Source of the DNA: Rhizobium ecuadorense
GTDB taxonomy: Bacteria > Pseudomonadota > Alphaproteobacteria > Rhizobiales > Rhizobiaceae
Assembly: GCF_001187535.1 (NCBI RefSeq)
Contig: NZ_LFIO01000064.1
Location: forward strand, 1 to 64,000
Direction of reading: 5' to 3'
DNA length: 64,000 bases
Made by a program: the position numbers and the translations under genes. How positions within the stretch are numbered: the first letter of the stretch is position 1; every line of letters begins with the position of its first letter. Under the pieces are notes generated by a model. That model saw only the letters and a list, made by a program, of their open reading frames with translations, searched no databases and was not told where the DNA came from. Positions 1-8,612 of the stretch are shown in pieces.

Positions 1-233
1 AGGACTGGCAGTCAGAAGCCCTCTATCGCAAGACGGCCTTCACCGTGGGCTTACGTAGTGCCGCTCGAACCGCATGATCTTTCGACCGGCCAAGAATGGC
101 ATTCGACGACACGACCGTACCAATTCTGGCGAATGGAAAGACCGATGAGGCCGGTCGCCATGCAGAGGTTCGGCGGTAAGGACATGCTCCGCCGGCGCCC
201 GGTAGCCGACGATCGCCAAGACTGACCAAGGTC

Positions 234-632
234 CTATCTCTTGTCGGTTGGACGAAAGGCAAGATAGGGCCGGTCCATTTTGTCCTCGGAAGAGACGAAC
301 TCAACTTCAACGCGTTGTCCGATTGGTACAGCTCTCAAACTGTCGGTGAGGATCTTGGTCAGTATTCGAGGCCCCTCGTCGAGTTCGACATAGGCGATGA
401 TCAGTGGAACATCGGCCCTTCTGAAAATGGTCGATGTATAGACGTGGCCAAGCCCACGGCTCTCGTGCCAACCAATCTTGCCCGCCAGACAAAAAGGACA
501 GACTGCCCTCGGATACCAATGAAACCGACCGCACTCCTCGCATTTTGGTAACAGGAAACGACCCGTTCGCGCCGCTTCGAAAAAGGCGGCGGCTTCGACG
601 CTGACTTGTTCCGAATCGTCAATCTGGTGCAT
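234..632 (-). CDS. DUF35 OB-fold / zinc-ribbon acyl-CoA-associated protein
   Basis: Protein of about 132 residues. An N-terminal zinc ribbon carries a CEECGRF pair and a CPFC pair about 15 residues later. It is followed by an OB-fold-like part ending in YLAFRPTDKR. The family (DUF35/ChsH2-like) binds thiolase-like or hydratase partners and acyl-CoA substrates; it is not itself known to be catalytic in most cases. The ATG at 632 was chosen because it lies 2 bases after the stop of the thiolase-like gene. The open frame continues upstream to 818, but that part lies inside the thiolase gene. The pairing with a thiolase-like gene is the classical arrangement. The family call is firm; the substrate is unknown. 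Confidence 0.85.
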   Translation of the reverse strand: MHQIDDSEQVSVEAAAFFEAARTGRFLLPKCEECGRFHWYPRAVCPFCLAGKIGWHESRGLGHVYTSTIFRRADVPLIIAYVELDEGPRILTKILTDSLRAVPIGQRVEVEFVSSEDKMDRPYLAFRPTDKR

Positions 633-634
633 TC

Positions 635-1795
635 TCAGACCCGTTCCAAAATCAGCGTTGCACTTGCGTGACGGGTCGCCATATGTCCGCCCGTAGCTTG
701 GACGCAGGCGAGCTCGCAGTTTCTGACCTGAATTTGCGGCGCCGCCTGATTGCGCAGTTGCCGAACCGCCTCGATCACCTTGGTGATACCGCCGCGGTTG
801 GCCGGATGATTGTTGCACAGGCCTCCTCCGTCGGTGTTTACGGCAAGGCGCCCAACATTTGCAATCAGATTGCCATCCGCGACGAAGGCACCACCTTTCC
901 CCTTCGGGCAGAAACCCAGATCTTCCAGCTGAATGAGGACCGTGATGGTGAAACTGTCGTATATAGACGCATATCGTATGTCATCGGGTGTCACGCCCGC
1001 CTGCGAGAAAGCCTGCTTCCCAGATCGTGCAGCCGCCGAATAAGTTAAATCAACCGCTCCGGCGTCTTGATGCTTGATGGCCATCCCGGAACCTTTTACT
1101 CGGATGGCCGCATGACCAAGCGACGCTGCTATTTCTCGCCGCGCTACCACGATTGCACCTGCACCGTCAGTGATCAGACAGCAATCCAGGCGATGCAAGG
1201 GGTCAGATATCAGCGGTGAGTTTAGCACGTCGTCGACGGCAATGACCTTTCGCAAGACCGCGTTCGGATTATGCTGCGCATGATGCGAAGCGGCAACCCT
1301 GACCCAGGCAAGCTGTTCGCTCGTCGTTCCAAACTCATAGAAATGACGGGCGGCTACGAGTGCATAATTGGCGACGTTGGCGACACCGTAAGGTCGCTCC
1401 CAGAGAATATCGGGGGCGGCGGCGTCCTTGACGATCTTCTTTGTTCCGGTCGTCAATCCTTCGGTCTTCGGCCGTCCAGCCTGGGTTATAAGGGCAACGT
1501 TGCATTTGCCCATTTCTATGGCAACGCAAGCCTGCGCAACCTGCGCGACCGCAGAACTTCCACCGATATCAAGGGTATCACAGTGCCGTAGGCGGAGGTT
1601 TAGATAATTTGCCATCGAAAGAGCCCCGCCAGGGGCGTCTCCTGAACAGAAATAACCGTCGACGTCGTCTTTGCTGAGGCCCGCATCCTCAAGAGCGCCC
1701 CGCGCGGCTTCGGCGTGGAGCTGAGCGACGGTCTTATCCGGAGCGGACCGCGTCGGATGTTCGAACACGCCGACAATCTGTGGCAAATCATTCAT
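635..1795 (-). CDS. Thiolase-superfamily protein (SCP-x/Ltp-like, probably not a true thiolase)
   Basis: 386 residues with the thiolase fold: N-terminal EDAGLSKDDVDG, the nucleophile loop read as DIGGSS near residues 77-81, and a C-terminal HPANRGG histidine loop. The usual active cysteine of the GGxC/S loop is serine, and the C-terminal CxGGG motif is replaced by QATGGHM. A classical condensing or degrading thiolase is therefore unlikely. Family members with this pattern paired with a DUF35 protein include steroid side-chain aldolases (Ltp2-ChsH2); applying that role here is inference. It overlaps the upstream amidohydrolase gene by 8 bases and precedes the DUF35 gene by 2 bases, which indicates one transcript and probably one complex. 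Confidence 0.85.
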   Translation of the reverse strand: MNDLPQIVGVFEHPTRSAPDKTVAQLHAEAARGALEDAGLSKDDVDGYFCSGDAPGGALSMANYLNLRLRHCDTLDIGGSSAVAQVAQACVAIEMGKCNVALITQAGRPKTEGLTTGTKKIVKDAAAPDILWERPYGVANVANYALVAARHFYEFGTTSEQLAWVRVAASHHAQHNPNAVLRKVIAVDDVLNSPLISDPLHRLDCCLITDGAGAIVVARREIAASLGHAAIRVKGSGMAIKHQDAGAVDLTYSAAARSGKQAFSQAGVTPDDIRYASIYDSFTITVLIQLEDLGFCPKGKGGAFVADGNLIANVGRLAVNTDGGGLCNNHPANRGGITKVIEAVRQLRNQAAPQIQVRNCELACVQATGGHMATRHASATLILERV

Positions 1796-2885
1796 GTCCG
1801 GGTCCGAAATCGTTCATGCGCCTTACACCAGGATCAATCGTCAGCCGATAGAATCGCGCCGCAGAACGCCAGAAAACATCGTCTCTCTCGTCCTGACTGA
1901 GGTGCTCGACAATTCGCTTCATTGCATTCCAGCCGACAGAGTAGCTATAGCTGCCTTTGTCCATCGGGAAATTACTTTCAAACATACACCGGTCACTGCC
2001 AAAAGCTTCCAAGATCGTTGCCATATAAGGCCGCCATCGTTCCGCCAGTTGCTCTGACGAAGGCGCGATGCATTCACGCTCAAAATCAAAGCCTGACAAA
2101 CTCATTCCCAATCCGCCGAGTTTAACCATGACATTCGGGCATTTGGCCAGATCCGAGATTGCAGCCGACCAAACAGAGAACACCTCGTTTTGCTTTCCCT
2201 CATAGGGACCGATTCCGGCAATGCCGCCGCAATGATCAAGCACGATAGCCGTATTGGGAAATGTCCGCGCAAGCTGAGTAAGGCGCGGAATTTGATGAAA
2301 CAGCAGCCAGGCGTCAAAGCTCAACCCGAGAGGCGAAAGCTTCGCAAAACCGGCACGAAAAGCATCGCTGTCGAGCATCGCTTCACTGGGTTGGTAAGCT
2401 CCATTCACCATTCCCGGGTCGGGATCCCAAACAGCAATATGACGGATTCCCCGAAAGCGGCCATGATGGTCCGCCCCCCCGCCTGCGGCGGAGATGTGCG
2501 CTTCCAGAACGGGTTGCACCGCATCACCACGAAGCAGATCGGCATAGCCAACAATACCCGCGCAGGCGCGCACATCGCCATAAGTCCCGCTTGCGCACAT
2601 GGCTGCCACGCCATTGGCAAATTCGGTTTCGCCGACCGGCTTCATGAGTTCCGGCCCGTCGGCGCGAAGCATCGCCCGTCCTTGCACATAGACCGTCGCT
2701 TGGACGTTGTGACCCCCGCCGATATCCGCCAACATATCGTCAAGAAGGTAACGCCAGCCCGGCCTGTCGAAGAGATGGTGGTGGGCATCGATGATCGGCT
2801 GATCGGGATAGAGAATCTCCTCCTTGCGCGTGGAGAGCCAAATAGGACGTATGGGGATATGGCTGCGCTGGGCTGTTTTGTTCAT
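1788..2885 (-). CDS. Amidohydrolase-2 / TIM-barrel lactonase family protein (COG3618-like)
   Basis: 365 residues. It has a metal-binding DAHHHLFD motif near residue 33, a strand-end VLDHCGG histidine in the middle, and FESNFPMDKGS near residue 300 carrying the catalytic aspartate. This is the layout of the metal-dependent amidohydrolase-2 family, which includes sugar lactonases and 2-pyrone-4,6-dicarboxylate hydrolase. Its start overlaps the stop of the upstream gene by 4 bases, and its end overlaps the thiolase-like gene. In this operon, downstream of a flavin monooxygenase that could make a lactone, ring hydrolysis is a reasonable inference. The precise substrate cannot be read from the sequence. 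Confidence 0.85.
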   Translation of the reverse strand: MNKTAQRSHIPIRPIWLSTRKEEILYPDQPIIDAHHHLFDRPGWRYLLDDMLADIGGGHNVQATVYVQGRAMLRADGPELMKPVGETEFANGVAAMCASGTYGDVRACAGIVGYADLLRGDAVQPVLEAHISAAGGGADHHGRFRGIRHIAVWDPDPGMVNGAYQPSEAMLDSDAFRAGFAKLSPLGLSFDAWLLFHQIPRLTQLARTFPNTAIVLDHCGGIAGIGPYEGKQNEVFSVWSAAISDLAKCPNVMVKLGGLGMSLSGFDFERECIAPSSEQLAERWRPYMATILEAFGSDRCMFESNFPMDKGSYSYSVGWNAMKRIVEHLSQDERDDVFWRSAARFYRLTIDPGVRRMNDFGPGHE

Positions 2886-3457
2886 TGGCCAGGAGCACTC
2901 GTGAATTGCGGATCACCGAGCTCGACCGCCTGATTTTGCGGCAGCCCCAATTCAAATGCGTTGGCCGTCAGGGAGACAAGCCCGTAATAGCCGACGACGG
3001 CGACAAGCTCGACGATCGCGCGTTGCCCGAATTCGGCAACAGCGCATGTGTAGAGCGAATCCGGAATGCGCCGCTGTTCGAGCAGCGCTTTGCAAAGATT
3101 ATAGACAATCTGGTCCCTTTGATTTGCAAATACAGGCGCCATGCCAGCGGCGATCGTCCCGATGACCCACTCATCTATGCCGTGTTCGAGGGCGTGCCGC
3201 TTGTGCGATGTCCAGACCTGATGCGCCATCCAATGACGCGCCGTAACCAGGATGGCCAGTTCCACCAGATGCGGTTCAAGTGCGGTGTGGAACCGCAATA
3301 CTTCGCCGAGCTGCTGCCCGCGGCGCGCCAGTTCCGGGTTTTGCAGCCAAGCAATCATCGGTGACGGGATCTTACCACGGGGGCCGGCAATGACCTCGGC
3401 GCAGGCCGCACGCTGCTCTTGTGTCATCCCTGCTTCTGGAAGCGTCAATCTTGGCAT
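2882..3457 (-). CDS. Carboxymuconolactone decarboxylase family protein
   Basis: 191 residues, all-helical AhpD/CMD-type fold. The core reads LVELAILVTARHWMAHQVWTS followed by HKRHALEHGI, matching the helix pair that carries the active-site surface in this family. The CxxC of peroxidase-type AhpD is absent, so it resembles the gamma-carboxymuconolactone decarboxylase or uncharacterised ring-cleavage branch rather than an antioxidant protein. It sits 4 bases from the preceding SDR gene and overlaps the following amidohydrolase by 4 bases. The context points to a step in degradation of a ring or lactone intermediate, which is an inference. Confidence 0.85.
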   Translation of the reverse strand: MPRLTLPEAGMTQEQRAACAEVIAGPRGKIPSPMIAWLQNPELARRGQQLGEVLRFHTALEPHLVELAILVTARHWMAHQVWTSHKRHALEHGIDEWVIGTIAAGMAPVFANQRDQIVYNLCKALLEQRRIPDSLYTCAVAEFGQRAIVELVAVVGYYGLVSLTANAFELGLPQNQAVELGDPQFTSAPGQ

Positions 3458-3461
3458 TTCG

Positions 3462-4280
3462 TCACCGTGCCGCCGTCAAGCCGCCATCGACCACTAACTG
3501 CGTGGCCGTGATGTAACTTGCCTCGTTGCTGGATAGATAGACAACGGCATTGGCGATATCCCATGCGTCTCCCATGCGACCGATGGGAATACTGGCGTGC
3601 CGTTTGGCGATAAATGCTTCCGGGTCCTTGATATCGAGTTGTTTCATGAGCCGGTTCTCCACCAGCGGCGTATGCATGGTGCCGGGAATGACCACGTTGA
3701 CGCGGATGCCCCGCTTGACATAGGCAATGGCCGTCGAGCGGGTAAAGGCGATGACACCGGCTTTTGATGCGGCATAGGCAACGTGCACGCGACCCCCCAC
3801 GGCCGAACTCAGGCAGGCGACGCTCGCCATATTGACGATCGCACCGCCACTGCCATCAGCCTGAAACTGCTGTTCCATCACAGGCAGGATGTGTTTGCAT
3901 CCCATGAACGCGGTTTTCAGGTTGAGGTCCAGCTGGTTATCCCAGGTTTCTTCGCTCATGGTGACAGGATCGCCGGGCGCGCTTCCGCCGACATTGTTAA
4001 CGAGAATATCAATGCGGTCGAAATGTGCCAGGCAACTGTCGACGGCCGCCTTGACCTGATCGCTGTCCGTCATATTGCAGACATGGGTAGCCCAGCCAGC
4101 GAGTCCTTCATCCGCCATGGCGGACGAGGTCGCATCGAGGGCCTCGCGGCTCAGATCCACGCCAAACACCTTGGCACCCTGTCGTGCCATCAAGACCGCA
4201 ATCGCTTTGCCATTTCCCCATCCCTCGCCGGCAGATCCTGCACCGGTGATGAAAGCGACTTTTCCTGTTAGATCGAGCAT
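3462..4280 (-). CDS. Short-chain dehydrogenase/reductase (SDR)
   Basis: 272 residues, classical SDR fold. The nucleotide loop is TGAGSAGEGWGNGKA, longer than the usual TGxxxGxG because of an insertion between the glycines. It is followed by NNVGG, a YAASKAG catalytic Tyr-Lys pair and a C-terminal VVDGGLTAAR tail. The ATG at 4280 has an AGGAGG ribosome site 5 bases upstream; the frame is open further upstream but that part has no SDR similarity. It lies between the flavin monooxygenase and the CMD-like gene in the same operon, so it probably oxidises an alcohol made or released in that pathway. Substrate unknown. Confidence 0.9.
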   Translation of the reverse strand: MLDLTGKVAFITGAGSAGEGWGNGKAIAVLMARQGAKVFGVDLSREALDATSSAMADEGLAGWATHVCNMTDSDQVKAAVDSCLAHFDRIDILVNNVGGSAPGDPVTMSEETWDNQLDLNLKTAFMGCKHILPVMEQQFQADGSGGAIVNMASVACLSSAVGGRVHVAYAASKAGVIAFTRSTAIAYVKRGIRVNVVIPGTMHTPLVENRLMKQLDIKDPEAFIAKRHASIPIGRMGDAWDIANAVVYLSSNEASYITATQLVVDGGLTAAR

Positions 4281-4357
4281 TTTTCCTCCTGTCGCGAACG
4301 CTTTTGCCCGTGCGTCGCTGCTTTTGTTTTGCGCCGAAGAACCAGAACGATGACGGT

Positions 4358-6133
4358 CTAGGGAACCAGCCCTTCCTCGATGGCCTTGATCTGAAGTGCG
4401 AGCGGCTTTGAATAGATGCGGCACTGGGCTAGCCCGCCACCCATGAACCAAAGGCCCTTCTGCGCCGTCGGCCTGTACATGTTGTTCATTTCGCCATCGG
4501 GCGCGATGCCCCAAACTGGGCCAATCTTGTCTGCGATTTCGCTTCCCAGGAGATGACGGACCAACTCCTGTGGCGACAGATACCCGCTAGCTGTGACAAT
4601 CAGGTCGGCCTTTTCGACGCGGCCATCGCGCATATAGGCGCCATCTTCCCCGAAGCTGTCGATGTCATCGAAATGCAGGAGGCGGATCTTGCCTTCGACA
4701 ATCAGCTCCGAGCATCCAACGTTGAGATAATATCCCCCACCGCGGCGGCGGAGCTTCATCTGGTGACCGGTCTCATCCTCGCCCATATCGAGCTTGAAGC
4801 CCTTCGCTTTCAACCCAGTGATCAGATCCTTGTCCATCTCAACCATCTTCTTGACGTTAAGCTGATAGCTGCGGATCAGGATCGGGTTGGTATTTGCCGC
4901 GGCGATCAGATCGCTGTCTTCGATGGGGAAACCCTCGGCATACAAGACGTGGTTTATCTGCGACGCCTCGATGCTGACAACAGTGGTTGAACTTCTCTGG
5001 ACGATGGCGACGTCCGCGCCATGAGCATGCAGGTCCTGCGCCACGTCGTGGCCACTGCTGCCGGTGCCGAGCACCAGGGCGCGCTTGCCCTTCCATTGCG
5101 AGCCATCCTGGTACTGATGCGTGTGGATAATATCCCCTTTGAATTTTTCAAAACCCGGCAAGTTCAGATATTTCGGGATGCCGTTGACGCCGTTGGCAAA
5201 TACCAGGTGCCTCGGTCTCAACTGTCTCTCGCTGCCGTCTGCACGGCGAACCGTGGCAGCCCAGCCGCCTGCCGCGTCGTCGTACCGGGCACCCGTCAAT
5301 TCGGTCTCCGTCCAGACGTTCAGTTCCATCGCCCAGGCGTACATTTCGAACCAGCCCGCAAGCATATCCTTTGTCAGAAGCTTGGGCCAATTTGGCGGAA
5401 ACGGGATATAGGGCATGTGATTGCGCTGCACCTCGTTATGAAGGGTGAGCGAATGATATCGCTTGCGCCAATTATCCCCGACATGCGGATGCTTCTCGAC
5501 CACCAACGTGTCGACTCCAAGCATCTTGAGCCTTGCAGCGATACCAAGGCCAGCCTGACCGGCGCCAACGACAATGACTGCCGGTTCCCGGTCCTCGTAG
5601 GCCTGTTCTCTTTTGCGGATGTCCAGCCAGTTTTCGCCGCCAAAGCCCTTGGAATAGTTACTGCCCGAGGGCCGGTTTGCCAAAAGAGGCTCTTCATGGC
5701 CCTTTATTTCGTCCATCGATGTCAACAGAACCCAAGCCTTGTCGGGCTCTTCTACAGGCAGGCGCAACAGCCCCTCACCGCGGCTTACCGGGGTGTCGAA
5801 CTCAAAGATAGCCTCGATCACTTCCACCCCTGCACGGCTCACACGGCGCGGCGCAGTGCGCGTCGGCGAGACGCTAAAGCGTGTCGCTGTAACATTGGCC
5901 CGCGTCTGTAAGAGCCGGTCAACGATCTGCTTCTTGCCCTCGAACTGGGACACAGACCAGGTAAAACCCACCAGGTCGCGCCAATGGCAATCGTCACAAA
6001 AGAGATGCTCAAGCGACTGCCTGTCCGCGCTGGCGAGCGCGTGTTCGAACGTATCAAGCCATCGCTCAGCGCGCTCCCTCGCTGATGTGGCCGATACGTC
6101 GATCAACTCCGGTGCGAACTGCACTGTATTCAC
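4358..6133 (-). CDS. FAD/NADPH-dependent flavin monooxygenase with N-terminal SnoaL/NTF2-like domain
   Basis: 591 residues. Residues 15-150 resemble an NTF2/SnoaL-like cone domain. The rest is a class-B flavin monooxygenase with an FAD dinucleotide loop GAGQAG at 190-195, an FxGxxxHxxxY fingerprint (FKGDIIHTHQY) at 331-341 and an NADPH loop GTGSSG at 356-361. A C-terminal TASGY motif is also present. The fingerprint has tyrosine where Baeyer-Villiger enzymes normally have tryptophan, so it sits nearer the FMO/YUCCA-like type. It is the promoter-proximal gene of the operon and should catalyse its entry oxidation. The fused cone domain is common in fungal and proteobacterial relatives. Confidence 0.9.
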   Translation of the reverse strand: MNTVQFAPELIDVSATSARERAERWLDTFEHALASADRQSLEHLFCDDCHWRDLVGFTWSVSQFEGKKQIVDRLLQTRANVTATRFSVSPTRTAPRRVSRAGVEVIEAIFEFDTPVSRGEGLLRLPVEEPDKAWVLLTSMDEIKGHEEPLLANRPSGSNYSKGFGGENWLDIRKREQAYEDREPAVIVVGAGQAGLGIAARLKMLGVDTLVVEKHPHVGDNWRKRYHSLTLHNEVQRNHMPYIPFPPNWPKLLTKDMLAGWFEMYAWAMELNVWTETELTGARYDDAAGGWAATVRRADGSERQLRPRHLVFANGVNGIPKYLNLPGFEKFKGDIIHTHQYQDGSQWKGKRALVLGTGSSGHDVAQDLHAHGADVAIVQRSSTTVVSIEASQINHVLYAEGFPIEDSDLIAAANTNPILIRSYQLNVKKMVEMDKDLITGLKAKGFKLDMGEDETGHQMKLRRRGGGYYLNVGCSELIVEGKIRLLHFDDIDSFGEDGAYMRDGRVEKADLIVTASGYLSPQELVRHLLGSEIADKIGPVWGIAPDGEMNNMYRPTAQKGLWFMGGGLAQCRIYSKPLALQIKAIEEGLVP

Positions 6134-6367
6134 TGGAAACCTCCCGGAAATTTTGGATGCGGATCAACTGCGTATGCTTCCGCGTCGTCTCGGCAAACTA
6201 GGTGAATGACCGGCGCAAGCCTCTCATTCAGTATGTTCGCAGATCACCCTAAGGGCATCTTCACGCGTCGCCTATGTTCACGGACGCCAAAGATTGTGAC
6301 CCACGGTGCAATAATCAGATGTTGTCTTCTGGTGGGTGCGGGCGGTTATCGCCCCTGTGGGTGAGAG

Positions 6368-7021
6368 TCAGATATTGCCGGCGCGGATGAGGGTGAGGCG
6401 CGTTGCCAGAGAGCGGGAGATGTGGTCCCTGGCAGCGTCTGCGGCGGCCTTACCATCGCGCTCGGATATCGCTTTGATCATGCTGACATGCTCGCTCGCA
6501 GCACTCTCCAGCCGCGCAGCTTGCGTAAAGGTTGTTTGCGGCAGCAGCGCAATGGTTTCTTGCAGATCCTCGACCGCGGCGCGCAGGTATCGATTCCGTG
6601 CGGCATCATAAAGCCGGGCATGGAATGCACGATTGAGCTTCGCCGCTTCTTGGGGCGAACCCGCCGCGGCAAATTCGATGTTGAGTTCTTCCAGATTTGC
6701 AATCTCGGCTGCGGTGACGTGTTGAGCTGCAAACTGCGCAACTAATGCTTCGAGCTCACCCCGCATCGCATAGAGTTCAAATACCTGCTCCATGTTGAGC
6801 GTTGCAATTTCCAAACCACGGCCCGGGGCGGCCTGCAAAAGGCCTTTTTCTTGCAGGCGACCGAAGGCTTCACGCACGGGCGTTCGACTGATGCCTAAAC
6901 GTTCGGCAACCTCCTCCTCGCGCAAGCGGCCGCCTGGCGGATAGACACCCTCGCGGATGAAATCCAGGATGATCTGGTAGGCGCTCTGCCCCAACATCTG
7001 CCGCGCACTGCTCTTGGCCAT
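6368..7021 (-). CDS. GntR family (FadR/FCD) transcriptional regulator
   Basis: 217 residues. The N-terminal winged helix has REEEVAERLGISRTPVREAFGRLQEKGLL, the GntR signature (given here as its parts REEEVAERLG and SRTPVREA). The C-terminal FCD helical domain contains NRAFHARLYDAARN and a late histidine in ASEHVSMI that usually coordinate a metal near a carboxylate ligand. The ATG at 7021 is preferred over one 33 bases upstream because GGAGG lies about 9 bases before it. It is divergent from tcuA, and the shared promoter holds a perfect dyad typical of this family. It probably represses tcuAB in the absence of a tricarboxylate; control of the leftward monooxygenase operon is also possible. 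Confidence 0.9.
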   Translation of the reverse strand: MAKSSARQMLGQSAYQIILDFIREGVYPPGGRLREEEVAERLGISRTPVREAFGRLQEKGLLQAAPGRGLEIATLNMEQVFELYAMRGELEALVAQFAAQHVTAAEIANLEELNIEFAAAGSPQEAAKLNRAFHARLYDAARNRYLRAAVEDLQETIALLPQTTFTQAARLESAASEHVSMIKAISERDGKAAADAARDHISRSLATRLTLIRAGNI

Positions 7022-7151
7022 ATTGGCAGCCTCCTCCGTTGGTCGCCGGTTCAATCAGTCTTGTTTCATGAGGCCACACCTCATTTCCGTGGTCACAGTA
7101 GACAGCATCATCCCCCATGAGCGGAAGCGCAATATTCGCTGTTGCACAGGT

Positions 7152-7180
7152 TTGCGTGCTATTGTATACAAACGAATACT
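7152..7180 (+). promoter_or_regulatory. Predicted tcuA promoter with GntR/FCD operator TTGTATACAA
   Basis: A perfect 10-base palindrome TTGTATACAA occupies 7162-7171. It lies between a plausible -35 (TTGCGT, 7152-7157) and -10 (AATACT, 7175-7180) spaced by 17 bases and pointing at tcuA. FCD-type GntR repressors commonly bind TNGTnnnACNA-like dyads, so a repressor here would block RNA polymerase. The position in the intergenic region between the regulator and tcuA supports this. The promoter hexamers are judged by eye. Confidence 0.65.
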
Positions 7181-7202
7181 AAGCTAGGGACAGGAGGCAA
7201 GT

Positions 7203-8612
7203 ATGGCGGGACGTGGACCAAGCGCGCTGGCGCAGATCCGATGGGACGTCATTGTTGTGGGCGGCGGAAATGCCGCCCTATGCGCCGCGATTGAAGCGGG
7301 CCATGCAGGCGCACGGGTGCTCTTGTTGGAAGGTGCGCCAAAACCCTATCGCGGTGGCAACTCACGCCACACGCGCAACTTCCGGTGCATGCATCAGGGC
7401 CCGATGTCGGTGTTGACAGGCGTCTACGAGGAAGAGGAATATTTTCAGGACCTCATGCTGGTGACCAAGGGAAAGACCGACGAACACCTTGCTCGTATGG
7501 CAATACGCAGCTCCGAAGGCTGTCTGCCTTGGATGGAGACGCACGGAGTGGTCTTTCAGCCGTCGCTATCAGGTACACTGTCACTGTCGCGCACCAATGC
7601 CTTCTTCCTCGGCGGCGGCAAGGCTCTGGTTAACGCCTATTACAACACGGCATCAGATCTTGGTGTGACGATTGTATACGAGGCCAAGGTCCGCCACATC
7701 GCTCTTGCGTCGGATTCGTGCGAGGCTGTTCAGGTTGTCATCGACGGGAAGGAAATGGAGTTGGCAACGAAAGCCGTCGTGCTCGCTTCGGGCGGGTTTC
7801 AGGCGGATCTTGACTGGCTTGCCCGCGCCTGGGGGCCTGCGGCCCGCAACTTCCTCATTCGCGGTACACCGTATAACCGCGGTGAAATACTGCGCGATAT
7901 GCTCGATTCGGGCGCAGAAAGCGTAGGTGATCCCACCCAGTGTCACGCTGTTGCCATTGACGGAAGAGCGCCAAAATATGATGGCGGGATCGTCACGCGC
8001 CTGGACTGCGTCCCCTTTTCCGTTGTCCTTAACAAGGACGGCCAGCGTTTCTACAACGAGGGAGAAGACGTCTGGCCGAAGCGCTACGCCATCTGGGGAC
8101 GGCTTGTCGCCGCACAGCCCGACCAGGTCGCCTATTCCTTGATTGATTCCAAGAGCGTCAATCTCTTCATGCCATCGGTCTTTCCCGCAATTGCAGCCAA
8201 CACGATCCCGGAACTTGCCCAAAAACTTGGCCTGCCGGTCGATTCAGTGTTGAAGACTGTCACCGATTTCAATGCCGCATGCCGCCCCGGCCGGTTCCAT
8301 CCTACCGAACTCGACGGAATGTCGACTGAGGGCCTCGAGCCTCCCAAGACCAATTGGGCCCGCCCGCTCGATACGCCGCCCTACTATGGTTATTCACTGC
8401 GTCCGGGGGTGACCTTCACCTATCTTGGATTGAAGGTTGACGATACGGCCCGCGTGAATGGATCCAAAGGCCGTTTCAAAAATATCTGGGCGGCGGGAGA
8501 GATTATGGCAGGTTCCATTCTCGGAGAAGGATATCTCGCGGGCTTTGGAATGACCGTTGGGACAGTTTTCGGACGTCAAGCCGGCAGGGAGGCCGCCGCT
8601 CATGCAAATTGA
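7203..8612 (+). CDS. tcuA: FAD-dependent tricarballylate dehydrogenase TcuA
   Basis: 469 residues of the succinate dehydrogenase/fumarate reductase flavoprotein family. The FAD loop is VVGGGNAALCAA near residue 19, followed by the GGNSRHTRN substrate/FAD region that typifies TcuA, an internal VLASGGFQ, and a C-terminal AAGEIMAGSILGEGYLAG flavin-binding segment. TcuA oxidises tricarballylate to cis-aconitate, passing electrons to the membrane protein TcuB, which is encoded immediately downstream with overlapping ends. A good AGGAGG site precedes the ATG. Expression is probably controlled by the divergent GntR gene. Close relatives may use other tricarboxylates, so the exact substrate is an assumption from family and neighbourhood. 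Confidence 0.92.
   Translation: MAGRGPSALAQIRWDVIVVGGGNAALCAAIEAGHAGARVLLLEGAPKPYRGGNSRHTRNFRCMHQGPMSVLTGVYEEEEYFQDLMLVTKGKTDEHLARMAIRSSEGCLPWMETHGVVFQPSLSGTLSLSRTNAFFLGGGKALVNAYYNTASDLGVTIVYEAKVRHIALASDSCEAVQVVIDGKEMELATKAVVLASGGFQADLDWLARAWGPAARNFLIRGTPYNRGEILRDMLDSGAESVGDPTQCHAVAIDGRAPKYDGGIVTRLDCVPFSVVLNKDGQRFYNEGEDVWPKRYAIWGRLVAAQPDQVAYSLIDSKSVNLFMPSVFPAIAANTIPELAQKLGLPVDSVLKTVTDFNAACRPGRFHPTELDGMSTEGLEPPKTNWARPLDTPPYYGYSLRPGVTFTYLGLKVDDTARVNGSKGRFKNIWAAGEIMAGSILGEGYLAGFGMTVGTVFGRQAGREAAAHAN

Noticed and set aside
23..310. 95-codon minus-strand frame at the left edge
   Set aside because: It overlaps the end of the DUF35 gene, and the product has no recognisable features or ribosome site. 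The edge region is left unannotated.
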